A DNA stretch of 64,000 nt from Paenibacillus validus NBRC 15382 (lineage in GTDB: Bacteria > Bacillota > Bacilli > Paenibacillales > NBRC-103111): the NCBI RefSeq assembly GCF_004000985.1, contig NZ_BIMH01000001.1, positions 186,001-250,000 on the forward strand. The letters are read 5' to 3'. The notes below the pieces were generated by a model. The model was not told the DNA's origin, made no database searches, and saw nothing but the letters and a program-made list of their open reading frames with translations. The translations under genes and the position numbers were made by a program. Shown one piece after another: positions 8,008 to 16,384 of the stretch (positions are counted from its first letter, which is position 1; every line of letters begins with the position of its first letter).

Positions 8008-8346
8008 ATGTTGAAAAGCTGGTTCTTTTTCATCGTGTTCGCCGCTCTGTCTGCGTCCGTGCCTGTGACGACGGCTTTCGCTGCTGTGTCGCTGCAGATA
8101 ACGCCCCTCGCAGCCGCGCCAGCAAGCCCGGCCGGCGCCGGCCTCGACCGTACGGCGGAGCTCGGTCGATCCGGCAGTACGCCGGGCTTCGTACCGCCAG
8201 GCCTCGGAGGAACTCCTCTTCCCTACGGCGGGATTCAAGCTTTCCAGACGAATGCAGCCGACGCCACCAGCCGGGCCAACTGGGGGCTGCTCGGTTTGCT
8301 CGGGCTGTGCGGGCTTGCCGGAAGACGGGGTCGGAACGAAAGTTAA
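8008..8346 (+). CDS. WGxxGxxG family secreted protein
   Basis: A 112-residue plus-strand protein. An N-terminal signal peptide (residues 1 to about 25, ending TAFA) precedes a Pro/Gly/Ala-rich low-complexity stretch. The C-terminus is WGLLGLLGLCGLAG-RRGR, the WGxxGxxG tail: a Trp-Gly motif, a short hydrophobic helix and a basic end. This resembles sorting-type tails, and the protein is probably membrane-held at the cell surface. ATG 8008 has GGAGG nine bases upstream. Function unknown. Confidence 0.75.
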   Translation: MLKSWFFFIVFAALSASVPVTTAFAAVSLQITPLAAAPASPAGAGLDRTAELGRSGSTPGFVPPGLGGTPLPYGGIQAFQTNAADATSRANWGLLGLLGLCGLAGRRGRNES

Positions 8347-8491
8347 TGCATCACGGGCTGCTTTTCGGGTTCGAATCCGTACGTTAATAGCCAAGGGGCC
8401 CAGCGGCGAATGCATCCTGTTCTCCATTCCCGGTCATCCTCCATCCATCAATCCGTGCGTCAATTCCCCGCTAACGTCGAGTGCCTCCATG

Positions 8492-9286
8492 TTACAGCCA
8501 CTGTACTACCAAACTGACCCAGTACGCACCCGGTAAGAAAAAAAGCTGCGCAAGCAGCGTGCCCGCAAACCGCGAAATCATCAGCAGGCCGAAAATACGT
8601 CCGAGCTTGCTCCGCGCCTCGGCGTTCGCAATCGCTTTATCCGTAATGAGCGCCAGCTGAGGGTCGACAAACACCGTCATCATAATCGTCGCAATTCCGT
8701 TGATGAGTCCGGACGATTGCGATGCCGTCATACTGTAGGCCGGTACCAGATGAGCCGCATACAACGAAGACAGGACGCCTACCGTATAGATTGCGGTGAC
8801 GACGGCGTTCAAGACGAGCAGCCGCTTCGGAATGCCGTAATATCGGAGACTACGCAGCATGGAAAGACGCGGTTTGCGCAGGTGATGCTTCGCGTGCCTG
8901 ATTTTATCGACAGTGACGCTGGAGATCAGCTTCGGGATCGAGCCCTCGATTTCCAAATGCGCAATGACCCTCGCGAACAAAAAGACAAAGGTCGGAAACA
9001 GCGCAATCGCGACCAGCGTCCCGAGCGAAGATGCGCCCAAAATGTATCTGAAATACGTTTCCAGCGGAAACGATTCGCTGCCTTTCGCCTGGTCGATCAG
9101 CTTCGCCGTTAACGGCGCTTGAATCAAATTCGCGGTACGCGACACAAGCACGACGATCCCCGTTATGGATAGCGCGACAGCCAGCTTCCCGGCGCGTACG
9201 CCCGACAACCGGATGGCGTAAGACAGCGTTTCAACGCTATGAATCACCAGAGTAAGGATGCACACCCACATCAACGTACTGATCAC
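8492..9286 (-). CDS. amj: lipid II flippase, Amj family
   Basis: About 264 residues with six or more transmembrane segments. MWVCILTLVIHSVETLSYAIRLSGVRAGKLA is the Amj (YdaH) start. In B. subtilis Amj is an alternate lipid II flippase that replaces MurJ and is induced by envelope stress through sigma-M. The start is GTG 9286 with GGGAGAGGGAG upstream; the in-frame extension to 9406 is polar and not conserved in character. A CGT-type sigma-M box was looked for upstream and not found convincingly. Located beside a D,D-carboxypeptidase gene, both being cell-wall functions. Confidence 0.9.
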   Translation of the reverse strand: MISTLMWVCILTLVIHSVETLSYAIRLSGVRAGKLAVALSITGIVVLVSRTANLIQAPLTAKLIDQAKGSESFPLETYFRYILGASSLGTLVAIALFPTFVFLFARVIAHLEIEGSIPKLISSVTVDKIRHAKHHLRKPRLSMLRSLRYYGIPKRLLVLNAVVTAIYTVGVLSSLYAAHLVPAYSMTASQSSGLINGIATIMMTVFVDPQLALITDKAIANAEARSKLGRIFGLLMISRFAGTLLAQLFFLPGAYWVSLVVQWL

Positions 9287-9454
9287 CGGACTCCCTCTCC
9301 CATCCCGCCTAAGACATCGTTGTACTGCGTCTCCTCCGACAGTCCTTTCTGTCCGGCTGCCGGAACCGATCCCGGTGTCCGGTTCACCCCCGAATGAATA
9401 CGGCAAGCTCGTTCATTAGGAATAACTTTCCAGCAGTTACAGACACTATATCGA

Positions 9455-9468
9455 ATTCGGTACCGAAT
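9455..9468. promoter_or_regulatory. perfect 14-base palindrome upstream of amj
   Basis: ATTCGGTACCGAAT is a perfect inverted repeat about 170 bases upstream of the amj start and 50 bases past the carboxypeptidase stop. The surrounding 230 bases hold no other gene. It could be a repressor site; no regulator is assigned. Confidence 0.3.
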
Positions 9469-9517
9469 GTAAATAAGCCGTCATTCGGCGGTTTTGCATG
9501 CGCCGCAATTCTACGCG

Positions 9518-10477
9518 TTACGACGATTTCCCGAAACCGTACGTCAACAGCGCTGTCGAATCGGTCCAGACTTCCGATTGCGTCGACCGCAGCACGACGG
9601 AGATCAGTTGAGTGCCGCCGCGTTGAGCCGAAGCGACCAAACAATAGCCGGCTTCATCGGTAAATCCGGTTTTCACCCCGTTAGCGCCTTGAAAATAATA
9701 ACCGCCGCTCGGCTGCACCAGCAAATTGCGGTTCGTATAGCGCTGCGGGGCCGGGGAACCGCTGCTCGAAACCGTAGAACCGGTCCCCGCGCTGCCTGCA
9801 ACCCGATGCTCGGGCTCTGCTACGATGCGGCGAAACTCCGGCTGCTCCATCGCCTTCACGGCGATGATCGCAAGATCGCGAGCCGTCGAATAATGGTCAG
9901 GGTCGTGCAGCCCGTGCGGATTGACGAAGTGGGAGTCGTCCGCCCCCAGCTGCTTCGCCCGTTCGTTCATCAGCTTCGCAAAGCAGTTCATCGCTTCCCG
10001 CGTCTTCAGCTTGGCGCCGCACGATTTGCGGGCCACATGGACGGCGACCGTGCGGGCGGCGTCGTTGCCGGACGGCAGCATCATGGCCGCGATCAGATCG
10101 CGCAGCGTCAGCTTTTGACCGGCGGTCAGTCCTGCGGAGCTTTCACCGGGCGTACGCAAGCTCACCTCGTCGCCAACCGTAATCCGATCTTCCGGCTTCA
10201 ACCGTTCCAAGGCGATAAGCGCCGTCATCACTTTCGTCGTGCTTGCGGGGTACATGCGTTCGCTTGCCCGTTTACTGAACAGAAGTTCCCCCGTCTCCCC
10301 ATTCACGAGCGCGGCGGCTTCCCCCTGAATGACGGGGCCCGGCTTCAGAAATTCCCCGCTGCTGACGGAGCGCCACGCGAAGGCCGCTGCCGGCTTCAGG
10401 CGGTCGAGGTGCGGCCAACCTATAGCCAGGATAACGGCGGTTATGCCAATTAACAACATGCGGCGAATCCATTTCAT
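9518..10477 (-). CDS. D-alanyl-D-alanine carboxypeptidase (PBP5/DacF type)
   Basis: 319 residues. An N-terminal membrane anchor or signal (residues 1-20) is followed by the penicillin-binding peptidase S11 fold: STTK at 79-82 with the catalytic Ser and Lys, SGN at 136-138, and KTG in NGVKTGFTDEAG. It trims the terminal D-Ala from peptidoglycan stem peptides outside the membrane. The C-terminal beta-domain and amphipathic anchor of classical PBP5 are missing (proteins of that type run to about 380-440 residues), so this is a short form, tethered through its N-terminus. The class includes sporulation enzymes but no sporulation sigma site was recognised upstream. Confidence 0.92.
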   Translation of the reverse strand: MKWIRRMLLIGITAVILAIGWPHLDRLKPAAAFAWRSVSSGEFLKPGPVIQGEAAALVNGETGELLFSKRASERMYPASTTKVMTALIALERLKPEDRITVGDEVSLRTPGESSAGLTAGQKLTLRDLIAAMMLPSGNDAARTVAVHVARKSCGAKLKTREAMNCFAKLMNERAKQLGADDSHFVNPHGLHDPDHYSTARDLAIIAVKAMEQPEFRRIVAEPEHRVAGSAGTGSTVSSSGSPAPQRYTNRNLLVQPSGGYYFQGANGVKTGFTDEAGYCLVASAQRGGTQLISVVLRSTQSEVWTDSTALLTYGFGKSS

Positions 10478-10611
10478 GACGCAATACTCCTCCCTGCTTC
10501 AACATTTTCGACCAAGATTTGAGCCTTACTCTAATATAGACGTCACAACTGTATGTTCCGCTGAATAAAGGCTGCAAATTTTTTTGAGGTCGTATCGGTA
10601 TGATTGGCAAT

Positions 10612-10643
10612 ACAAAAAGCGCCTCTTCTCTGTAGAGACGCTT
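10612..10643 (-). terminator. intrinsic terminator after HD gene
   Basis: AAGCGCCTCT (10617-10626) pairs with AGAGACGCTT (10634-10643), one mismatch. Minus-strand reading runs into TTTTTG. Confidence 0.7.
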
Positions 10644-10704
10644 CAAGCGATCCGATTCCCTGCATCTGCCGATCAGAACTCTCCCTTCCCGACGAACGCG
10701 GCGG

Positions 10705-11703
10705 CTAATCGATCCGGTAAAAGAACACGCCGCGCAGCGATTCCAGCTCCTGCAGGAGAAGCTTCGCATCATCCCGCAGCTCGGTGAGCGGAACGCCATT
10801 GACGAGCGGCTGCTTCGGATACAGCTTGCGGACTTCCGCCCGAATCGCATGCGGGGCATGCGCCTCACTCGGGCGGAGCCGATGCGGTTGATGAAACAGC
10901 ACCTTCGCCATGGCCCGAACCTCGTCGTCCCCGGACGACTCGAATCGAGCCAGCAGCCGGTCGTCCGTCATCGTCCGGATCTCCTCCGCGAAACAGGGCG
11001 TTTCGCGAATGAGACCCAGCACGGCCTTCGACAGCAGCGCATCCAGGGCCAGATGGTACGGATGCAGGAATATGCGGTGATCGCGAACAACGGCTTCCAG
11101 TATATGAGAGGCCGTCTCTTCATCGGTGCTCACAACATGGCCTTCGAAACGAATGTTTCGGATCAGCTCCGCCGGATGCCGATCGTACAAGCCCGCTGCA
11201 TGCGTGTCGCGCAGGAAGCTGTCCAGGTGATCCAAGCCCAAAAAACCGGATCGGTGCGTCAACGGGGAGTCGGTATTCAGTAAGTCGACGATATCCGATG
11301 CGGACAAGCCGTGTTTGCTCAGCAAACCGGCTATCGGCGCCGACAAGATCAATTGTTCGGTCATGCGATGTTGATCTTGCCCGATCGCTTTCTCCACCGC
11401 GTGAGAGAAAGGCAGATGGCCGATATCGTGCAGCAGCGCCGCCGCATGCAGCTCGCGCCATTCCGGGAAAAACGTCTTGGCGAGCGCCCATACCCCTAAC
11501 GTATGCTCGTACCGCGAGTGTTTGACCGGACTGGCTAAAGCGGCCGCTCCGAAATGGGATACGCGATGCAGCCGCCATAGTTCGCCCGTCATAAGCAGCC
11601 CCCGCTCAAGCGGGTCGAGCGGCACGTCCAAGCGATACATCGGCTCCCAGCAGGTGCTTGCGTTCGCCGGCTGTCTGACATAGCGATCTTTTCCATGGTT
11701 CAT
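10705..11703 (-). CDS. HD domain phosphohydrolase (dNTPase-like)
   Basis: About 332 residues. The HD metal ligands are in order: HSRYEHTLGV, ALLHDIGHLPFSHAVE and, downstream, GLDHLDSFLRD. This matches the dGTPase/YwfO-type HD phosphohydrolases that cleave triphosphate from dNTPs or related nucleotides. ATG 11703 has GGGAGG eight bases upstream. Monocistronic, with its own terminator. Confidence 0.85.
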   Translation of the reverse strand: MNHGKDRYVRQPANASTCWEPMYRLDVPLDPLERGLLMTGELWRLHRVSHFGAAALASPVKHSRYEHTLGVWALAKTFFPEWRELHAAALLHDIGHLPFSHAVEKAIGQDQHRMTEQLILSAPIAGLLSKHGLSASDIVDLLNTDSPLTHRSGFLGLDHLDSFLRDTHAAGLYDRHPAELIRNIRFEGHVVSTDEETASHILEAVVRDHRIFLHPYHLALDALLSKAVLGLIRETPCFAEEIRTMTDDRLLARFESSGDDEVRAMAKVLFHQPHRLRPSEAHAPHAIRAEVRKLYPKQPLVNGVPLTELRDDAKLLLQELESLRGVFFYRID

Positions 11704-11825
11704 ATAGGGGCCTCCCGCCAAAAAGATGAAATCATATTATACGGCGGCGAAGACATGGCGTCTACTCCTTGCAGTTTTGCCGGATTTTAATTAATGTAAT
11801 TAATAATTTATGTAATCAACTTCAT

Positions 11826-12707
11826 TCACGTTGACTTACGACTCCATCCGAAAAGCGACAACGAGAACGCTTTGCACGGCGGCTTCTCCCTTCCTGTCTT
11901 CATAAAATGAAGCGTTGCGTTGATTTGGCCGCCCAACAATATAATCATGCTCGATAAGTACAACCAGGTCAGCAGAACGATGATGCCTCCGATGCTGCCG
12001 TACGTTCTCGAATAGCTGTCAAAGTGATTCACGTAGAAGGAGAACAGCATCGAGACGACAATCCAGCCGCCGGTCGCAAAGATCGCGCCCGGAATGACCG
12101 CTTTATACCCTAGCCGCACATTTGGCAAGTACGAATATAACAGCACGAACATCGTCCATAACACGACGAGCGGGATTGCATACTGAACCCATCCCCATAA
12201 CTGCGAGAAATCGCCCGGCAAATGTGCCGTATGATAAATCCATTCGCCGATCATCCGGCCGAACACGAGCATGCTGAAGCTTAACAGGATCGCAACCGCA
12301 AGAACGACCGTCGTCAGCAGCGACATCGAACGGACGAGCCAGAACGGGCGGTTCTCCTCTTCATCGTACGCCTTGTTAAGTCCCTTAATAATCGCATTGA
12401 CGCCGTTGGACGCCGACCAGAGCGCCGCGATCAATCCGAACGAAAGCAGCGAGCCGCTGCGGGTCTGCTCGATTTCATATAAAACCTCCGAGATCGTCTG
12501 ATTGGACATCTCCGGTAAAAACAAGCTTAACCGCTCGAGCGCGTCTATAGCCGAAAAACGGGTAAAACTAAGCAGTGCCGCGACGAAGATGAGAAACGGG
12601 AAGAACGACAGGATCAAATAATAAGTCAATTGAGCGGCCAACGCCGACACATCGTCATCTTGAAACCGGCAAATTAAGGTTTGAAAAAAAACGTTTTTTT
12701 TCTTCAT
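11826..12707 (-). CDS. YihY/virulence factor BrkB family membrane protein
   Basis: 293 residues with six transmembrane helices. ALAAQLTYYLILSFFPFLIFVAALL and SIGGIIVLLTWLYLSSMIILLGGQINA are the hallmark stretches of the YihY/BrkB family (formerly mis-called ribonuclease BN). The role is unknown; transport has been proposed. A conserved SNGVNAIIKGLNKAYDEEE loop is present. No operon neighbours. Confidence 0.9.
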   Translation of the reverse strand: MKKKNVFFQTLICRFQDDDVSALAAQLTYYLILSFFPFLIFVAALLSFTRFSAIDALERLSLFLPEMSNQTISEVLYEIEQTRSGSLLSFGLIAALWSASNGVNAIIKGLNKAYDEEENRPFWLVRSMSLLTTVVLAVAILLSFSMLVFGRMIGEWIYHTAHLPGDFSQLWGWVQYAIPLVVLWTMFVLLYSYLPNVRLGYKAVIPGAIFATGGWIVVSMLFSFYVNHFDSYSRTYGSIGGIIVLLTWLYLSSMIILLGGQINATLHFMKTGREKPPCKAFSLSLFGWSRKST

Positions 12708-12809
12708 CCGACTCCCGCACCTCCTTCAATCGTTAATTTGGGCTTCCTTACCAGCATAGTCCGTAGACTTTATTTTATTCACTATAACCGATTTCTTCCC
12801 GGCTGACGC

Positions 12810-12843
12810 AAAAACGACCGGTTCTGAATAGACCGGCCGTTTT
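12810..12843 (-). terminator. intrinsic terminator after helD
   Basis: ACGaCCGGTTCT pairs with AGACCGGcCGT around GAAT at 12814-12840; minus-strand tail is TTTTTG. The plus-strand tail is only TTTT, so it may act weakly both ways. Confidence 0.78.
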
Positions 12844-12848
12844 CCGCA

Positions 12849-15200
12849 TCAGCGCTTTATATAAGTTTCCGGCGGCGTTTGCGCCACAAAGGGGCTTACT
12901 TTCCCTGTATGGAACAAGTGCAGCTCATGCATGGCCCGCGTACATGCCGTGTAAAACAAACGTCTTTCGCTCTCCCGCCCGTACCGTTCCTCCGAGGCGT
13001 TATGCAGTATAACCGCATCGAACTCCACCCCTTTGGCCAAATAGGCGGGGATGACCAGCAGGCCGGGCTCGAACGTAACCGTCTCCGTACTGATCAGCCG
13101 AACCGGCAAGCGCTCTTTCAGCGCCGCATACGTGTCCTGGCTTTCGGCCGCCGTTTTGCAAATAACGGCAAGCGTTCGGTGCCCTTCTTCGAGCAGTGTC
13201 TCAAGCTGCCGTACGATTTGTTCGCGCATGGTGCCAAGATCGGGGGCATAAGTTACCGTCGGCAGGAGACCGTCGCGGTTGAACGGCTCAATAACCTGCC
13301 CTCCGACCAGCATCCCGCGCGTAAATTCGACGATTTGCCGGGTCGACCTGTAGCTTTTGGTGAACACGATACGTTTGGACTGCTCCTCGCCGAACAGCGC
13401 GATCAAATCGCCGAACCGGTCGCGGTCCGCCGCCTGTACGTGAATCGCTTGATTCCAATCGCCCAGCACGGTCCATCGGCTGCTCGGGAACATTTGCATC
13501 AAATACGCGAATTGGAACGGCGAATAATCCTGCGCTTCATCAATAAACACATGCCGCACCTTCAGATTGCGGTGCGCGCCTTCGATGCGGTCCTTCAAAT
13601 ACAACAACGGCGTCGTGTCCTCGTTCGCCAGCTCTCCACGCTTCAACCGATCAAGGGTTAGAGCGCAAACCGCCGGCCAACATCCGGGCAGCCCCGCTTC
13701 GCCGGCCCAATCGAGAGCTTTCCGGGGACTTGCGAATAACGCAGCGTACGTCGCCGGCAGATCGACAAATTTGAGCCGTTTCACCCAGCTGCGCAGCGGC
13801 TTATAATGCACGTTGACAACCATCGCGGCCAAAGCTGCCTTTTCCTGTTCGAAATCGTCGAACGACTCTTCGGTAAACCGTTTCTTGCGGCGCAGCGCCT
13901 CATACGCTTCCATGTAAGCGTCCTGATCGAGCAGCTCAATTTCGTCCTCGACCCATGGCTTGCGCTTCTCGGCCCGCGCGAATTGTTTGAGCTGCTGCTG
14001 CAGCCATTCAACCAGCTGGTGCAGCCGGTTCGGAATCGACCAGCTCGGGTCGTACGCATAAAATTGCTGACGCATCGCCTCCGCACCGATCAGCTCGCGG
14101 TTTTGGAACATAACGGGTTTGAAAACAAGTCCTTCCTCCTTCAAACCGTTCACATACCTTTCCATGACCTGCAGGAACGAGAGGCTCGCTTTAAACTTAA
14201 TGCTCTCCATACGCACGTCATAATCGGCCGTGTCCATCATCGTCAATGCATCGTCCAGCTGGCGGAACGGATCCTCAATGTCGAACGCATCTCCAAGACG
14301 GAACTCAACGTATTCCTGGAACGTCGTCTGCTCCATGTTTTCTTCGCCCAGCTCGGGCAAGACGGTCGACACATAGCTGTTGAACATCGGGTTCGGCGAA
14401 AACAATAAAATGTGCTCGGCGCTTAACGTCTCCCTATACCGATACAGCAAATAAGCAACCCGCTGCAGAGCGGCGGACGTCTTCCCGCTGCCTGCCGCTC
14501 CTTGAACGACAAGAAGCTTGCTGCTGGTGTCGCGGATAACGGAGTTTTGCTCCTTTTGGATCGTCGCGACGATGCTTTTCATCTGGGTGTCCGACTGCTT
14601 GCCCAGCACTTGCTGCAACAGCTCGTCGCCGATCGTAATCCCGGTGTCGAACAAACTGCGGATCTCGCCGCCCCGGATCATGTACTGCCGCTTCAGCTCC
14701 ATCGTTCCGCTTATTCGCCCCATCGGCGTATCGTACTGCGCAGGGCCGGGCGCATAATCGTAATACATGCCGGAGACGGGAGCGCGCCAGTCGTAAATCA
14801 GGAAGGTCTCGCCCGATTTCTCAAGAAGCGAGCCGATACCGATATAGATTCGCTCGGCAGCGGATTCTCCGTCTTCGCGAAAATCAATGCGCCCGAAGTA
14901 AGGGGAGTCTTTCAGCCGCTCCAGAACGAGCAGCTGCGCCCGGGCATGCTTATGACTGCGTTCCCGCTCGGACAATACCTCGGCCTGCTGCTTCATGCTC
15001 GCATACGTTTCGGCCGCTTCGGCCGCATCCTCGAAGTTAACCGTTACATCGTCCCAGAAGTGTGTGCGGAGCGTGACGATATCGGAGCGAATCGCGCCAA
15101 GCTGTTCCTGCAGCGATCCGATCCGTTCCCGGATTTCCGCCGCCACGTGACGGACGCGTTGTTGTTCCTCTTGCCATTGCGGATGTTCATTGGAATTCAT
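12849..15200 (-). CDS. helD: RNA polymerase recycling ATPase HelD
   Basis: 783 residues, SF1 (UvrD/Rep-like) helicase fold. An N-terminal coiled coil (residues about 10-95) is the arm that enters the RNAP secondary channel in HelD. IYDWRAPVSGMYYD (135-148) is family-typical. Walker A is GAAGSGKT (234-241) and Walker B is FIDEAQDYSPFQF; the conserved C-terminal VIPAYLAKGVEFDAVI and YTACTRAMHELHLF are motifs V and VI. HelD strips stalled RNA polymerase from DNA and nucleic acid. ATG 15200 follows AAAGGAG. A predicted promoter overlaps a 22-base palindrome shared with an oppositely directed promoter. Confidence 0.94.
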   Translation of the reverse strand: MNSNEHPQWQEEQQRVRHVAAEIRERIGSLQEQLGAIRSDIVTLRTHFWDDVTVNFEDAAEAAETYASMKQQAEVLSERERSHKHARAQLLVLERLKDSPYFGRIDFREDGESAAERIYIGIGSLLEKSGETFLIYDWRAPVSGMYYDYAPGPAQYDTPMGRISGTMELKRQYMIRGGEIRSLFDTGITIGDELLQQVLGKQSDTQMKSIVATIQKEQNSVIRDTSSKLLVVQGAAGSGKTSAALQRVAYLLYRYRETLSAEHILLFSPNPMFNSYVSTVLPELGEENMEQTTFQEYVEFRLGDAFDIEDPFRQLDDALTMMDTADYDVRMESIKFKASLSFLQVMERYVNGLKEEGLVFKPVMFQNRELIGAEAMRQQFYAYDPSWSIPNRLHQLVEWLQQQLKQFARAEKRKPWVEDEIELLDQDAYMEAYEALRRKKRFTEESFDDFEQEKAALAAMVVNVHYKPLRSWVKRLKFVDLPATYAALFASPRKALDWAGEAGLPGCWPAVCALTLDRLKRGELANEDTTPLLYLKDRIEGAHRNLKVRHVFIDEAQDYSPFQFAYLMQMFPSSRWTVLGDWNQAIHVQAADRDRFGDLIALFGEEQSKRIVFTKSYRSTRQIVEFTRGMLVGGQVIEPFNRDGLLPTVTYAPDLGTMREQIVRQLETLLEEGHRTLAVICKTAAESQDTYAALKERLPVRLISTETVTFEPGLLVIPAYLAKGVEFDAVILHNASEERYGRESERRLFYTACTRAMHELHLFHTGKVSPFVAQTPPETYIKR

Positions 15201-15239
15201 GCGACTTCTCCTTTAATAAAAAAATGTGAGGGGAAACGC

Positions 15240-15309
15240 TTGACACGGGCTTTTTATTGTGGTAATATTAAATTAGATAAATATGATTATTTATCTTTAC
15301 ATTTTCAAG
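15240..15309. promoter_or_regulatory. face-to-face promoters sharing a 22-base palindrome
   Basis: Plus strand: TTGACA (15240-15245), 17 bases, TAATAT (15263-15268), a near-consensus sigma-A promoter. Minus strand: TTGAAA (15303-15308), 17 bases, CATATT (15280-15285), positioned for helD. Between them is a perfect dyad with 9-base arms AGATAAATA/TATTTATCT around TGAT (15275-15296) that covers the helD -10 and the plus-strand start site. An outer 9-base inverted repeat, AACGCTTGA/TCAAGCGTT, flanks the whole unit. Confidence 0.6.
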
Positions 15310-15396
15310 CGTTATATTTGATTTTAACACGGCCCGTCATGTAAATCAATTTCATACTTGTTAACTTCGAAGAACGATTCCACAATCGTTCTTTTT
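15275..15396 (+). ncRNA. candidate small RNA opposite the helD leader
   Basis: From the strong plus-strand promoter at 15240-15268 to an intrinsic terminator at 15371-15396 (AGAACGAT / ATCGTTCT, then TTTTTCTG) there are about 120 bases with no ORF that has a ribosome site; the longest is 12 codons. The 5' end can fold into the 9-base-arm hairpin. It would be complementary to the 5' leader of helD mRNA. No known RNA family recognised. Confidence 0.42.
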
Positions 15397-15419
15397 CTGT
15401 TTGCAGCAGAGGCTGGTTT

Positions 15420-15482
15420 TCTTGGATCTCTTGGATCTCTTGGATCTCTTGGATTTCCGTATTTTCCGTATTTCCCTTATTT
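15420..15482. repeat. degenerate 9-base tandem repeat, seven units
   Basis: Units in order: TCTTGGATC three times, TCTTGGATT, TCCGTATTT twice, CCCTTATTT. The array lies in the non-coding gap between helD and the hydrolase gene. Confidence 0.75.
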
Positions 15483-15606
15483 CCTAATCTTCATTTCCCG
15501 GGCAACCGCACCAAACGCGGCCTTTTGACAAAAAATACGCCTGGTGCGGGGAACGGGCCAAACTCGCACCGCCCCCCGCCAAGCCGGCGACCCCTACCTA
15601 ATTCGA

Positions 15607-15630
15607 GACCTGATTCAGGTCGTTTTTTTT
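15607..15630 (+). terminator. second plus-strand intrinsic terminator in the helD gap
   Basis: GACCTG-ATT-CAGGTC followed by GTTTTTTTT on the plus strand. No plus-strand gene lies upstream, so it implies a plus-strand non-coding transcript. Confidence 0.6.
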
Positions 15631-15685
15631 CATTATCCTGCTGTGCAGCGGGACGCTATTACGCTCTGCTCCACGCCCCCCGCGA

Positions 15686-16384
15686 TTAATGGGCAGATAA
15701 CCAATTCTCGATGCATCCTGCCGTTTTCTCCAGGTTCGACATCCCCGTCTCATCCACATACGGCGCATACCCGCGAAAATAATCCGGATGCCCGCCGACG
15801 ATCGGCAGCTCGATACGCGTCTGCGGTGCGAACTTCCAGCGGTTCCACCGGACAAGACCCAGCAGGGTCCGTTCCCATCCGCCCCAGCTGCCGAGCCGTC
15901 CGACCGGGTCGACGGTTCGGCCGTCAAGGGATGACGCCCGGATCGCCAGAACCGCATGCTGCTCGTCAGGCAGCACCCGGCATTTGGGCGATCCGACGAG
16001 CACGTTGCGAAGGCGCAGGTGCGGAAACTCCTTCCGCAGCCACCGCGATACGTGAAGCCCTGCTACGCCACCGCCGCTATGACCGACGATAAGCACTTCT
16101 TCCAGCGTCGTTAACTCCTGCAGCTCGGCCCGGATACGTCTGGCGCCGATAGAACGCTCGGCGCGTCCCGGGGACAAGCCGAGGTCGACGGAGATTTCGC
16201 GAAGCTGCAGCACAAGATGCCGTCCCCAGTCACCATAAGGAAACACCGTCTGCACCGAGGGGCGATCATCGCCATGCGCCTTCAGCCGATCGGCGAGCGC
16301 TTCGCCGATCGCATCCATAAAGCGAGGCGCTGTAGCCATACCCGGCATCAACACAATATGACGTCTACGGCGCATCTTGGGCAT
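15686..16384 (-). CDS. alpha/beta hydrolase, substrate unknown
   Basis: 232 residues. The early HIVLMPGMATAP resembles the oxyanion-hole strand, and VGHSGGGVAGLHV carries the nucleophile elbow G-H-S-G-G; a late VGGHPDYFRGYAPYVDE offers the catalytic His. This is a lipase/esterase-like serine hydrolase with no signal peptide. It overlaps the 3' end of the M48 protease gene by 20 bases and is therefore probably translated with it. Confidence 0.78.
   Translation of the reverse strand: MPKMRRRRHIVLMPGMATAPRFMDAIGEALADRLKAHGDDRPSVQTVFPYGDWGRHLVLQLREISVDLGLSPGRAERSIGARRIRAELQELTTLEEVLIVGHSGGGVAGLHVSRWLRKEFPHLRLRNVLVGSPKCRVLPDEQHAVLAIRASSLDGRTVDPVGRLGSWGGWERTLLGLVRWNRWKFAPQTRIELPIVGGHPDYFRGYAPYVDETGMSNLEKTAGCIENWLSAH

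Noticed and set aside
9436-9470. TGTAAC on the minus strand as an ECF/sigma-M -35 for amj
   Set aside because: No CGT-type -10 at 16-17 bases downstream.
9494-10453. 319-codon plus-strand frame opposite the D,D-carboxypeptidase
   Set aside because: Mirror of a gene with intact SxxK, SGN and KTG motifs.
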